A stretch of 20,000 bases of DNA, taken from positions 27,501 through 47,500 of the forward strand of contig SEYY01006355.1 in the NCBI GenBank assembly GCA_009176605.1. Reading direction: 5' to 3'. This document shows, piece by piece, positions 1 to 14,476 of the stretch. Each line of letters opens with the position of its first letter. Within the stretch, counting starts at the first letter, position 1. This DNA is from Armadillidium nasatum. Its lineage: Eukaryota > Arthropoda > Malacostraca > Isopoda > Armadillidiidae. A program made the translations under genes and the position numbers. The notes under the pieces were generated by a model. The model was given only the letters and a program-made list of their open reading frames with translations. It searched no databases and was not told the DNA's origin.

Positions 1-1050
1 CTAGACTTGAAATAATATAAAAAAAATTTTTTTTGGGGAGGGGTTTATTACTAATTTTATAGTAAAATGCATTATATTAATAGTCTTTCTAATTTCAGAA
101 GATCTTACAAATATCTTTGTCACACTTTTGAGCTAGTTATTGTTATTTAAAGAAATCTCCGTGATCTTTATCAATTAATATTTGATTAACACAGAAGGGC
201 CAGAAAAACCTATTACCCGCTAGTAGGGAAAATAAAAATCGAGAAGAAACTTGAAATCAAGAATTATTGGTTATTATTATTTATTAACGAAGTAGAGAGA
301 CATCAAATAATAAAAATGGATGCATGATAATTAAAATAATGATTAAATCAAAAACTTAAATATAAATATAATAGTAATTAAAATGTATAAAAAAATTATT
401 TTAATGGAAAATATATACCTGAAAATCTTATAAATTTATAGGCTTTCGGTTTTTGGTTCGAGAATGTATCTTAATTGAGAACAGGCTTGGACAAGTGAAA
501 AACAACTACGATATTGACACTGAACCTAATTTGTAATTTCAACTCATGTTTGGAACCATACCTAATTGAGTTCTACACCATAATTGTGACTTAACTTAAC
601 ATTGTGATTAATCAAGTAATTATCGAAACAGACGTCGACCTAATTGTTCTAGTGTTCATCTATATATGGAAACGAATTCCTCCAACAAAGTCATTAAGAT
701 AAGCATTATTTAATGTAATAAATTCTTCTCTCCTATTCTACTTATCTACGAACACCTCCAGCAGGAGACACTTGAATTTCTTCTTTTCTTCATCCATTGT
801 GGTGCTTATCACCATAATAATATCATCGATAAAATAACTTATAAATAAACATTATCGTCCCAAAATTCATCTTGTAAATATTACTCGGTCATAAAACTGA
901 ACTTTTATAAATTCATATGTTGGAATTGTACATTAAATAACTCAAATTAGTGTTCAAGAGACTTATTCTATGCTTTCATATTTTCTTTGATATAGTATTA
1001 TTTTGCTTATAATTTTCAAGATTTGCTTTTTTTATATAGTTTTTCTACAG
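1..1050. other. AT-rich DNA without recognisable gene
   Basis: No open frame of note, no splice-flanked exon and no recognisable transposon protein is visible here. The stretch is AT-rich, with scattered poly-A and poly-T runs and a short inverted repeat near 801-813 (GGTGCTTATCACC). It could be intronic or intergenic. If the primer-binding site proposed at 1358 is real, part of it could also be LTR sequence. Nothing more can be supported. Confidence 0.6.
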
Positions 1051-1208
1051 GTTCAATTGCTCGTTTTCATTGTTTCAAGAAGAATGAAAAGTCTGGTAGT
1101 GATTTCCATTGGGCCCCATTTCATCTCATGCGTCTTGATAATTCATCTTGCCGTCATGTATGGCTATTTCCACCTGCAAAGGAAGTTCACACCTGGAATA
1201 AACTTTTC
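1051..1208 (+). CDS. candidate internal exon of an unrecognised protein
   Basis: A 158-base segment is open in one frame and is preceded by a polypyrimidine stretch ending TTTTTCTACAG. It is followed by a good 5' splice site, C|GTGAGT, at 1209. Its first two bases complete a split codon, then 52 codons follow, so it would enter after codon position 1 and leave in phase 0. The peptide has balanced composition, includes SGSDFHWAPFHLMRLDN and WLFPPAKEVHTWNKLF, and is less AT-biased than its surroundings. I do not recognise the family. A second frame is also open across the region, which weakens the case. It could be an exon of a host gene whose other exons lie outside the window, an exon remnant, or chance. 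Confidence 0.3.
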
Positions 1209-1357
1209 GTGAGTTGTAAGCCTTTATATTAATAATCAGATTTGAATTCTTTGCAAAGGTAAGCAGTTACGTTGTGTGCCATTTATTATATTTATGTGCG
1301 GGGTATCTGTCCTACAGGAAGCCGTATACATCTTACTCCCCTTAACATTGAAAAAAT

Positions 1358-1624
<267 letters not shown>

Positions 1625-1638
1625 TAATATATTATATA

Positions 1639-2105
<467 letters not shown>

Positions 2106-2124
2106 TTGCAGATTTTGCCAATGA

Positions 2125-3455
2125 CCAGAGGCCTACTAAAATTCCACCAGAGTTTGGGGTAAAGTCGGGAACATGGTCAAATTAAAGACCGGTATGACAT
2201 GATACACGGCGTTTGAAGGTGTTTTAATCATATAAAGTTGGAAAAATAGATGAAGGAAGTGTGTTCCAGACTTTACCAGTAGAGTACATGTAAGATTGAG
2301 CATAGCGGTTAAGTCTAAGGTCAGAGAGTTGGACAGAGAAAGGATGACACTGTGTAGAAAGACGAGTCGCACGAGCCCTTCTCAATAGAAGAGGTATGCG
2401 ACGAGAAAGTTCAGAAGAGCAGCGCCCATTGTAATAGCGATAGTATGGAGAGAGTGAAGCAACAATTCGAAGGGCAGAAAGAGATTGGAGTGGAGAGAAT
2501 AAGTGAGATCAGAAGAGTTGATAAGGCGAAAAGGCCTAGATTCCACCTTTTCCAGAAGAGCTGTATGAGTGGAACCACCCGAGATGTGTGACGCATACTC
2601 CATACAGGAGCGAACAACACCCCTATACAGAGCAAGCAACTGGGGTGGTGTGAAGAAATGCTGTAGGCGCCTCAGAACACCCAACCTCTTAGAAGCTTGT
2701 TTAGAAAGAGAAATTAAGTGATCTTTCCAAGAAAGATCACTAAAAAAAAAACATCAAGAATATTAAGGAGAGATAAAGGTTTGAGTTGTATGTTTTCGAA
2801 GAACATATCATGGTTGTGTGGAAGATTGTGACGAGTAGAGAGATGGAGGAATTGAGTTTTTGAGGCATTGAAAATGACCATGTTTTCTCTGCCAAAATTT
2901 AAAATGCGAGATAGATCGGAGGTTAGTTGCTCCAAGGCCACCCTCCTTGCTCCTATTAACTGTTGTTGGGAGGGGCGCTTTTCAAAATGAAAAGAGTAAT
3001 GAAGGGTGGAGTCATCGGCATAGGAGTGGATAGATGAAGTAATAGAGAGAAGGTCTTTAATGAAAAGCAGAAAAAGTGTTGGGGGATAGGACAGAACCCT
3101 GAGGAACATCACTATTAACATATTTAACGGAAGAACAGTGGCCGTCTACAACAGCTGCTATAGAACGACCGGAAAGGAAATCAGCGAGAAGGATAGATTC
3201 TGAAAGAGGGAAGTTTGGAAATCAAAGCTTTGTACCAGACGCTATCGAAAGCTTTCAATATGTCCAGCGCAACAGCAAAAGATTCACCAAAATGCCGAAG
3301 AGTGGAGGACCAAGAGTCAGAGAGCAGAAAAGACGATCATCAGTAGAGCGTTTCTTGCGAAAGACATACTGGCGATCAGAGATAAGATTAGAAGAATTGA
3401 GATGTTTCCAAATCTTCCTGTTAGGGATAAGGTGATCGGATGAACCCAGAACTTG
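2125..3455 (-). pseudogene. family-1 jockey-like LINE, RT and C-terminal part (copy A)
   Basis: Decayed ORF2 of a non-LTR retrotransposon read on the minus strand. In order it shows [17 protein letters not shown], then RT motif A as [18 protein letters not shown] (around 3230-3275). The turn GSVLSP is followed by the active site SYADDSTLH (YADD at 3011-3022). Next come NASKTQFLHLSTRHN and the C-terminal block SCMEYASHISGGSTHTALLE. Near 2230 it ends with a TFKRRV motif and a short 3'UTR containing CTCTGGTGG and GGCCTCTGG. Frameshifts and stops break it repeatedly: near 3250, near 3150, near 2735 (inside the ILDVFF/ILGVSF motif), and in the C-terminal 250 bp. The 5' end is truncated in RT motif 2 next to an (AT)n tract. 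The last 20 or so bases of the 3'UTR and the poly(A) tail are missing. It is non-functional. The jockey/CR1-type clade is inferred from motifs; copies D and E are the same family. Confidence 0.85.
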
Positions 3456-3461
3456 TGTGTG

Positions 3462-6934
<3,473 letters not shown>

Positions 6935-7232
6935 ATGGCGTCAACACCAGTAGTCTCGGAGAAGCCCCGAGGGCTGGCTTTCAAAAATAGCCCCTCATCC
7001 ACCCCTTTTCCCGTCACCACTTGGGAGTTGGTGGCCTCCAATGATGGGGTTGTTGCCACCAAGACTCTGCAGCCAGCTTGTCCTGATGCACGGTCTATTT
7101 TTTCATTAATTTCTGCAACATTCATGGTCTGCACTCCAATTTCCACTTTGTTGAACATCACCTCTCTTCTTCTAGACTTCACCTCTTGTTCTTGACCAAA
7201 ACCGAGATGTTTTGAGCATTCTGATAGCAAAC
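6935..7232 (+). pseudogene. ORF2 N-terminus and start of apurinic endonuclease-like domain (copy D)
   Basis: An ATG at 6935 opens MASTPVVSEKPRGLAFKNSP and continues to LQPACPDARS. A frameshift around 7105 is then needed to continue as INFCNIHGLHSNFHFVEHHL and LHLLFLTKTEM (about 7108-7206). NFCNIHGLxSNF and LLFLTET-like wording is the usual opening of the exonuclease-endonuclease-phosphatase domain in jockey/CR1-type LINEs, with the N of NFCN and the E of TKTE at the expected catalytic asparagine and metal-binding glutamate. The endonuclease would nick the target DNA for target-primed reverse transcription. The domain is interrupted at 7232 by a nested insertion and resumes at 7403. Confidence 0.7.
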
Positions 7233-7402
7233 TTACACACACTTCAAATGACTTACACACCTTCAAACGTCGTGTATCGGGACATGTCGGCCTTTAGTTT
7301 GACCAGGCTTCCGTCTTTTCCCCCAACTCTGGTGGAATTTTGGTAGGCCTCTGGCCTTTGCCCACCAGAGGTGAAATAAAAAAAAAAAAAAAAAAAAAAA
7401 AA
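7233..7402 (+). mobile_element. nested 3' end of a second family-1 LINE, with poly(A)
   Basis: This segment carries THTSNDLHTFKRRVSGH, the family-1 C-terminal TFKRRV motif seen in copy A. It continues with the family 3'UTR (AACTCTGGTGGAATTTTGG, GGCCTCTGG, CCACCAGAGG) and a 25-bp poly(A) run starting about 7378. The endonuclease domain of copy D breaks off before it and resumes right after it. It is therefore a severely 5'-truncated insertion of the same family inside copy D. A short AAAC flanks both sides (7229-7232 and the end of the poly(A)) and may be the target duplication. The exact 5' junction is uncertain because ACTTACACAC is repeated there. Confidence 0.7.
7327..7371 (+). other. family-1 LINE 3'UTR hairpin
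   Basis: CTCTGGTGG (7327-7335) is perfectly complementary to CCACCAGAG (7362-7370). An alternative stem pairs CCTCTGG (7348-7354) with CCAGAGG (7365-7371). The poly(A) follows within about ten bases. The same segments recur at the end of copy D (9614-9657). A terminal RNA hairpin like this is a plausible recognition site for the element's own reverse transcriptase; that role is inferred. Confidence 0.5.
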
Positions 7403-7890
7403 CCTATTCTGTTTCCTCCTACTGTCCCTATCCTCAATTTTCAGCCAAAGCTAGTTGTTGTGCATACGTACGCAACGATGTCGTTTGTTCTCGAGTCTCT
7501 AATTTGGAGTCTTCCGAATTTTCCACCTTATGGCTCAGGCTCTCTTACCATTCTACGACTAAATTCATTTGTTCTTTATTTATCTCTAATTCTACTGACT
7601 ATCATAAATTCTTCGACTATTTAAAATCCAAAATGGAGCACATTCTCTCCTTTCCTTTCTATGAAATCATCATATTAGGTGATTTCAACATTCTCCAGTG
7701 CCAATGGCTTTCTTCTAGTTCTCATGATACAGCTGGTGAATTTGCCCTCTGTTTCGCTATCCAAAAAGACCTTGAGTAGTTGGTGCAGCTCCCTACTCGT
7801 ATTCCTGATCATCTTGGAGATGAACCCAACTTTCTAACCCTTTTTCAAACCTCTAATCCTTCTCTTTATACTGTTAAATTCTTTCCTCCT
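7403..7890 (+). pseudogene. endonuclease domain, central and C-terminal part (copy D)
   Basis: Resumes the endonuclease as YSVSSYCPYPQFSAKASC and CAYVRNDVVCSRV, then LESSEFSTLWLRL and TKFICSLYLSPN-like wording. A further motif is EIIILGDFNILQCQWL (about 7662-7710). Here GDFN is the conserved Asp/Asn motif of the family, followed by [20 protein letters not shown]. The final SDH motif is seen only as GSSDQL, with Q in place of the usual catalytic histidine near 7905. Frame changes near 7580 and a stop at 7779 break it. With the substitution at SDH the enzyme would probably be inactive even without the frameshifts. Confidence 0.75.
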
Positions 7891-7891
7891 C

Positions 7892-8701
7892 TTGGTTCCT
7901 CCGATCAACTTCTCATCTCTGTATCCTCTTCTATCTCTTCAAGTCTTCCTTTCTATTGAAAGGAAACGTTTGTGGCATTTCGGAGCAGCAAGCTGGTCGG
8001 ACTTGCGGTCGTACTTCTTTGATTTTCCATGGAATGATTATTGTTTCAGTGAGAAGGGTCCTTGGGAGTGTGCAGAACGCATTACCGAGGTGATTCTCTC
8101 TGGCATGGAGGCGTACATTCCATATTCTTTCCCTTCTACTAAACCTTGCAAACCCTTTAACTCTGCTTGTTCTCGCGCTCTCCGCAGCAGGGATGTTGCT
8201 TTCAGGGATTGCCATAGTCTTCAAACTCCAGAAACTCACGCTACTGATATTTCATCCCGGAATCGTGCAAAATCAAACCTTCGTAACACTAAAAACTCTC
8301 TTCTCAGTAGAAAATGCAATAATAATTCTGGTTCCTCTTCACATTCTTTCTGGCATTTTGCAAATAATGTTAATTCTAACTTTGCTTATTCCTCTTTTCC
8401 TCCTGTAGAATCTTCCGATGGCGCAACTGCCGTTTTGCCTTCACCTGAAGCTGAACTCTTTGTTCAAACTTTTGCCTCTAATTCAGCCTTAGACGATTCC
8501 GGGGCTATTCCTCCTCCTTCAACTCCATCCAACTCATCAACATCAAAAAGATATACGGTCCTGATGGTATCCCTCCTGTGGTTCTCAAAACTTGTGTTTC
8601 TGAGCTTGCACATTGCCTTGGTAAACTATTTTGTCTGTCTTTTTACTTCAACCTTCCTTTCATGCTGGAAACGTGCACTTATTCAGCCTCTACCGTCGTA
8701 G
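7892..8701 (+). pseudogene. endonuclease-RT linker of ORF2 (copy D), 269-codon open stretch
   Basis: The longest uninterrupted coding stretch of copy D. Useful landmarks are KRLWHFGAASWSDLRSYF, FPWNDYCFSEKGPWECAERI, then VILSGMEAYIP and FRDCHSLQTPETHATDISSR. SHSFWHFANNVNSNF, AVLPSPEAELFVQTFASNSA and LDDSGAIPPP follow. The sequence AERITEVILSGMEAYIP corresponds to the start of copy E at 15306. After about 8540 the frame leaves the family wording and reads an out-of-frame version of YGPDGIPPVVLK, so a frameshift lies near 8545. The linker connects the endonuclease to the RT; no separate enzymatic role is known to me. Confidence 0.75.
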
Positions 8702-9430
8702 ACGGTAACCGTTCATCCTTTAAATCTATTAATAGTGGTGTTCCTCGGTATTCTGTCCTGTCCCCAAAACTGTTTCCACTCTTCATTAATGATCTTCTCT
8801 CTATTACTTCATTACCTATCCACTCCTATGCTGATGACTCCACCCTTCATTTTCCTTTCAGTGTGAAAGGCGCCCCTCCCAGCTAGAATGGTGGCCTTGG
8901 AGCAACTGACCTCTGATCTTTCTGGCATTTGAAATCGAGGCAGAGGAAACATAGTTGTTTTCAATGCCTAAAAAGCTCAGTTCCTCCGAATCTCTACTCG
9001 ACACTATCTTCCACACAACTATAACATCTTCTTTGAAAACTCACAACTCAAGCCTTCATCTGTTCTTAATATCCTGGGTGTTTCTTTTTCTGGTGATCTT
9101 TCTTGGAAGGATCACATTCCTTCTCTTTCTTAACAAGCTTCTAAGAGGTTGGATGTTCTGTTGCGCCTTCGTGATTTTTTTACGCCAATCCAGTTGCTTT
9201 CTCTTATAGGCGTGTTGTTCTCACCTGTGTGGAGTACACTTCACACATCTGGAGTGGTTCCACTCTCGCAGCTCTTCTTTACAAGATGGAGTCTATGGCT
9301 TTTCATCTTAACTTTAGTGCTCTCACTAATTCTCTCCAATCTCTTTCTGCCATCGAACTTTGCATCACTCCCTTTATACTATCGCTGAACTCTCACGTTG
9401 CATTTATCCTCCATTGAGAAGGGCTCGTGC
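8702..9430 (+). pseudogene. RT C-terminal part and thumb of ORF2 (copy D)
   Basis: Begins right after an internal deletion. The text goes from IQPLP (about 8697) directly to STVVDGNRSSFKSINSGVP, while copy E has about 350 bp between the matching points (16018 and 16370). RT motif A, with its catalytic Asp, is therefore lost. What remains is VLSPKLFPLFINDLLSIT, the active-site box HSYADDSTLHF (YADD at 8827-8838), and, through several frameshifts, WVFLFLVIFLGRI-type readings of the ILGVSFSxDLSWxDHI motif. SHIWSGSTLAALLYK is also present. It cannot encode a working reverse transcriptase. Confidence 0.75.
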
Positions 9431-10652
<1,222 letters not shown>

Positions 10653-10659
10653 TTTTTCT

Positions 10660-10764
10660 TAAAATTTCAGAATTGGTATCGGTATAAGTATATTTTTAGG
10701 AATCATATCGGTCAAGTTGAAACTGTGTATCGGTAACAGAAAAATTTTTGGTATCACTCCATCC

Positions 10765-10768
<4 letters not shown>
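10660..10768 (-). mobile_element. hAT-like transposon end, copy H-d
   Basis: Read on the minus strand from 10768 this starts TTAGGGATGGAGTGATACC, matching the other three H ends, and includes TACCGATAC and further GGTATCGGTATAAG-type repeats toward 10670. The terminus faces right into an AT tract. It is more diverged internally than H-b and H-c. Non-coding. Confidence 0.5.

Positions 10769-10859
<91 letters not shown>
10768..10859. repeat. (AT)n microsatellite 11
   Basis: About 92 bp of pure AT between the H-d end and the foldback block. Confidence 0.97.
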
Positions 10860-10861
<2 letters not shown>

Positions 10862-10968
10862 ACTGACCGGGCCCCTTCAAACCCCGGCCTCTGTCCCAGC
10901 TAAAAATCAAGGTTTGCCTGCCAGGGTTAAAATGGCAAATTATACTTATTAAGGGAACAGCAATTTCA
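10858..10968 (+). mobile_element. possible DNA-transposon terminus preceding the foldback
   Basis: TATGGACTGACCGGGCC at 10858 resembles the terminus read on the minus strand from 15180, TAGGGACCGACTGGGGC. About 13-14 of 17-18 positions agree and most differences are transitions. Both directly abut an AT tract. The rest (CCTTCAAACCCCGGCC, TGCCTGCCAGGGTTAAAATG) is unusually GC-rich for the area. It has no coding content. It may be the left end of the same hAT family whose BED-finger gene lies at 14477-14726. Confidence 0.35.
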
Positions 10969-11875
10969 AATTTTGTTTTTAATTTTCAGCTGATTCTTCT
11001 GAAATTTTTTAGTGTATATAACTTTTTTCTTGGTGAAAAAGTCCATTTCTAGTGTTTTTCTGAGTCTATAATAGTTAAAAAGTTTTTGGAAATATGACCT
11101 TTTTCAAATGAATAGTGAGGCCAAACAACTTTTTGAAATGACCTGATATTTGGATTGTATATTTAGAATTCTATAGACTACAGAAGTTTCTAACAGACTT
11201 TTGTTTTTAGAGTTATAGGAAAAATGTTATAAGCCCAAAACTGACCAACTATCAAAAAAAAAAAAAAAATTTTTTTTTTTTTAAATCCACCTTTTCGGAG
11301 AAAATTATTTTAAAAAACTACAACTATGACATTTCTTATTTTTGGTGGGTGTATAGAGATGGGGCTAGAAATTCCTTTATTCGATGCGATTCGTTGTTTT
11401 TGAGATATAGCCTTTCAAAACAGGTTCATTTTTGACCAACTTTCAAAAACTCCCAAAGTTTGAGAGGCTATATCTCATTTCAAACAAATAGCATTTAACA
11501 ATGCACTAAATAAAAGTTGTTGCCCTCCCTCCTCTAAACAATATCCAAAAATAATGAAATTGGTAGGTAGCATATTTTTTAATTAATTATTTTCTCAGGA
11601 AGAGTCCGATTTTTGCAAAAAAAAAATTTCAAGTGCTTATAACTTTTTTTTCTAGACATATCAAAAATGTTCCCACCAATGCAAGAAATTGGGGCTAAGA
11701 TTATTCAGCTAAATTTTCAGCTCATGCGGACTAGTGGTTTGACCCCACTATTCATTTTTTTGGGTCCAAACCATTATAGGCTCAGAAAAATGCTCAAAAC
11801 CAACTTAGAACTTCGGGGGAAAATGCATAAACAATGAAAATTTCAGCTCCATCAGTCAAATAATATAAAAATATT
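10969..11875. repeat. long diverged inverted repeat (foldback)
   Basis: The left arm (about 10969-11430) and right arm (about 11440-11875) are reverse complements with substitutions and indels. Matching blocks along one diagonal are: 10999-11009 with 11836-11846; 11055-11076 with 11769-11790 (TTTTTCTGAGTCTATAATAG against the complement of CTATTATAGGCTCAG-like text); 11106-11126 with 11737-11757; 11226-11233 with 11636-11643; 11298-11317 with 11575-11596; 11331-11347 with 11541-11560. The central pair is 11402-11412 (GAGATATAGCC) with 11466-11476. Paired coordinates sum to 22845-22894, so the centre is near 11425-11445. No open frame is present. It could be an old foldback transposon, an inverted duplication of a repeat, or a hairpin-RNA source. 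Confidence 0.75.
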
Positions 11876-11877
11876 TC

Positions 11878-12209
<332 letters not shown>

Positions 12210-12236
12210 TTTTTTTTTTTTTTTTTTTTTACCTTC

Positions 12237-12494
12237 TCACCCCCTGACCACCCCATGTTGAGGCGGCCACACTTCGCTAATGAAGCTTCCCGCCGCAGTC
12301 GGTCTCGTCCAGAGATCCTTCAAAGAAGTGATGCCCCAGAAGATTTTGGGGCGAGAGTTGGAAGGACAGCGTAATAGAAAGTGTTTTACGGTTTCCGGGG
12401 CCATTCCGCATCTAGTACAGGTGGGAGATGCTGCCTGGTTTATTTTGAATTTGTGTTTGTAATGTTGTAGGTTTGGGTGGTGCCCGCATCTCAA
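12237..12494 (-). pseudogene. family-2 ORF2 C-terminal Cys/His (zinc-knuckle-like) segment
   Basis: In a frame different from the RT stretch, with the shift near 12490, this part reads RCGHHPNLQHYKHKFKINQA, then PTCTRCGMAPETVKHFLLRC. That gives C-x2-C-x8-H-x4-C, the C-terminal nucleic-acid-binding motif common in jockey/I/R1-type LINEs. It ends [16 protein letters not shown] and a stop, followed by the short 3'UTR and poly(A). The zinc-ligand residues are intact here, whereas the second copy at 6305-6558 has lost the His/Cys half. Confidence 0.8.
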
Positions 12495-13620
12495 TCTTGC
12501 AAGTGAGGTTTGTAAGTGTCTTGGGAGGTTGTTGAAGTCGGGGTTTATTTCGGGGGGGGGGTTCGTTTAGTGTGTTGTTTGGAGGTCTGTTTATCAAGTA
12601 TGAATGTGTTAGTTGAGTGTGTATATGTTTGGTTGTTGTGGTATTGGGGGGAGGAGGGGGGATGTGATTTAGGATCTGTTTGTAGTAGGCGCCGGTGGAT
12701 GATGGAGGGTGTGTTAGTCTCTGTGGGGTAGGTTGGAGGAGAGTATTGTGACATGGGTGGGTGGGTAGACGTGTTTTTGCGTAAAATTGGGTGCCTATCA
12801 TTTCGAGGTGATTCCTTATGGGTAGTATTTTGGTTTCGTTATGTAGGTGTTGTTGAGGGGTTGTGCGTGTGCAGCCGGTGATGGTGCGGAGGGCTTTATT
12901 TTGCGTTATTTGGAGTGTCGTTAAGTTTTTGTCGGAGAGCAGAGGGTGCCAGACAGGGGAGGCGTAGTTAATGGTGGGGCGTATAAATTGTTTGTAGATT
13001 GCAATTGAGGTTTGTATGTTGTTGTTTATGTCTGTATTGGCCACTGTTTTGAGGATGTTGAGTTTTCTGTTTGCGGCTGAGGTGGTATTTTGAATGTGCT
13101 TGGAGAAGGTGAGGTGAGTGTCAAATGTTAGGCCGAGAATTTTTGGGGTTTTGTTGAGGGGTATGGGGGTGTTGTTTAGTAGGACTTGTGGGTGGGTGTT
13201 GGATATGTGTTTGTCTGTTGTTATAAGGGTTATGGAGGATTTGTTTGGGGATGCCGTCATCCTGTTTTCTGCTAGCCAAGATTGGAGTTGTGTTATGTAG
13301 TCTTGTGTGAGAGATGTTGCGGTGGTGAGGTTTTTGTGAGTGGTGGTAATAGTTATGTCGTCTGCGTATGATATTATGCGGGTGAAAGTTGTTTGGGGTT
13401 GAGGGAGGTCTGCTGTGTACAGGTTGAATAGAGTGGGGGAGAGTATGGCTCCTTGCGGAACTCCGTTCCTTAAGTTGATGGTACGTGATTTATGGCCGTT
13501 TTGTTGTATTTGGGCGGTTCTTCCTGATAGGAAGTTGGTTAGCCATTTCTTAGTGTTTGTTGGGATGTTGGATTGGAGGATTTTATGGATAAGATTATGT
13601 CTTCGGGACAGTATCGAAGG
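12412..13620 (-). pseudogene. family-2 ORF2: RT palm/fingers to C-terminal region, 403-codon open stretch
   Basis: Uninterrupted from about 13620 to the stop at 12412. It begins within HNLIHKILQSNIP, then KKWLTNFLSGRTAQIQ and RNGVPQGAILSPTLFNLY. The active site is RIISYADDITITTTHKNL (YADD at 13357-13368). LTQDYITQLQSWLAENRMTA, KILGLTFDTHLTFSKHI and YKQFIRPTINYASPVWHPL follow, then ALRTITGCTRTTPQQHLHNE and a Pro/Thr-rich linker. The first ATG in this frame is internal (13260), so this is the 3' part of a longer ORF. All residues of the YADD box are kept. The Asp of motif A lies just upstream in another frame (AIDINKAFDTVP at about 13600-13640), separated by one frameshift. The RT would copy the element's RNA into chromosomal DNA. 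Confidence 0.85.
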
Positions 13621-14462
13621 CTTTGTTTATGTCAATTGCTATTAGTATAGTTTTGTGATAAGGCTTATGGTTTAGTCCGTTTATTATGGGTTGGATGATG
13701 TTGGTAAGTGCAGTGGTGGTGGAGTGGTTGGGTTTGAACCCGTGTTGGAAGTTTTGTTTGTGGGATGAATTGGAGGATAGAATTTAGGATTAGTTTTTCA
13801 AGAAGTTTTGAGATGGTGGATAATAGGGAGATTGGGCGGTAGGAGGAGGGGTTTGAAGGGTCTTTGCCCGGTTTTAGTTTAGGGATGATTAATGCTTTTT
13901 TCCATTGGGGGGGATATAGTTGAGTTGGATGGATTTGTTGAAGATGGAGGTTTGTATGTGATTGTGTGGTGGGATAGGTGTTTTAGGTGAATATTTGATA
14001 TGTTGTCTGGTCCTGTTGCTGGAGAGTTTTTGATAGTTTTAATGGTGTTTTGAGTCATTGTGGGTGTGATGGTGTTTAAGATGTTTTGGTTGTTGCGTAG
14101 CTTTTTCAGTTTTCTTATTATTTTCCTGTTTTGTGGGTGGGTAGGTAAGCTACTTTGCTTAGCGAAGTGTGTGGCCAGTAGGTTGATGTGTTGTTTGGGA
14201 GTTAATGGGGTTTGTGTAGTGGGATTGGTTGGAAGTTTCGTGAGTGTGAAGTGGGTTGTTTTTTGCGTTGTGGATTGTGTGGATTGTTTTCCAGACTCTT
14301 TTGCTGTTTGTGTTGTCCAAGTTTTTGATGAGGAAGTTTTGGTAGTTGTTGGTTGTGTGAGTTTTTATTTGGGTCGATATTTGATTGTTTAGTGTTTCTA
14401 TTTGTGTTTTGGTGAGTTGTGTGGGGTTGTTTTGGCGTTTTAGTGCGTTCCTTTGTTTTATG
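13621..14462 (-). pseudogene. family-2 ORF2: segment before RT and RT motifs 1-A, frameshifted
   Basis: Read from 14462 downward: KQRNALKRQNNPTQLTKTQI and NYQNFLIKNLDNTNSKRVWK, then after a shift ATHFAKQSSLPTHPQNRKII. Next come MTQNTIKTIKNSPATGPDNI, HNHIQTSIFNKSIQLN, WKKALIIPKLKPGKDPSNPS with SYRPISLLSTISKLLEKLIL, QHGFKPNHSTTTALTNIIQ, and motif A KTILIAIDINKAFDTVP. Each block is in good agreement with canonical LINE RT order, but neighbouring blocks lie in different frames, so the reading frame is broken four or five times. Confidence 0.8.
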
Positions 14463-14476
14463 AGATATATATATAT

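Noticed and set aside
2136..2372. A 78-codon minus-strand frame in copy A
   Set aside because: It is out of frame with the LINE C-terminus. The correct frame carries the LNRYAQ and TFKRRV motifs.
14060..14392. A 110-codon plus-strand Val/Cys/Phe-rich frame
   Set aside because: Antisense of the family-2 LINE ORF2, whose coding strand is minus.
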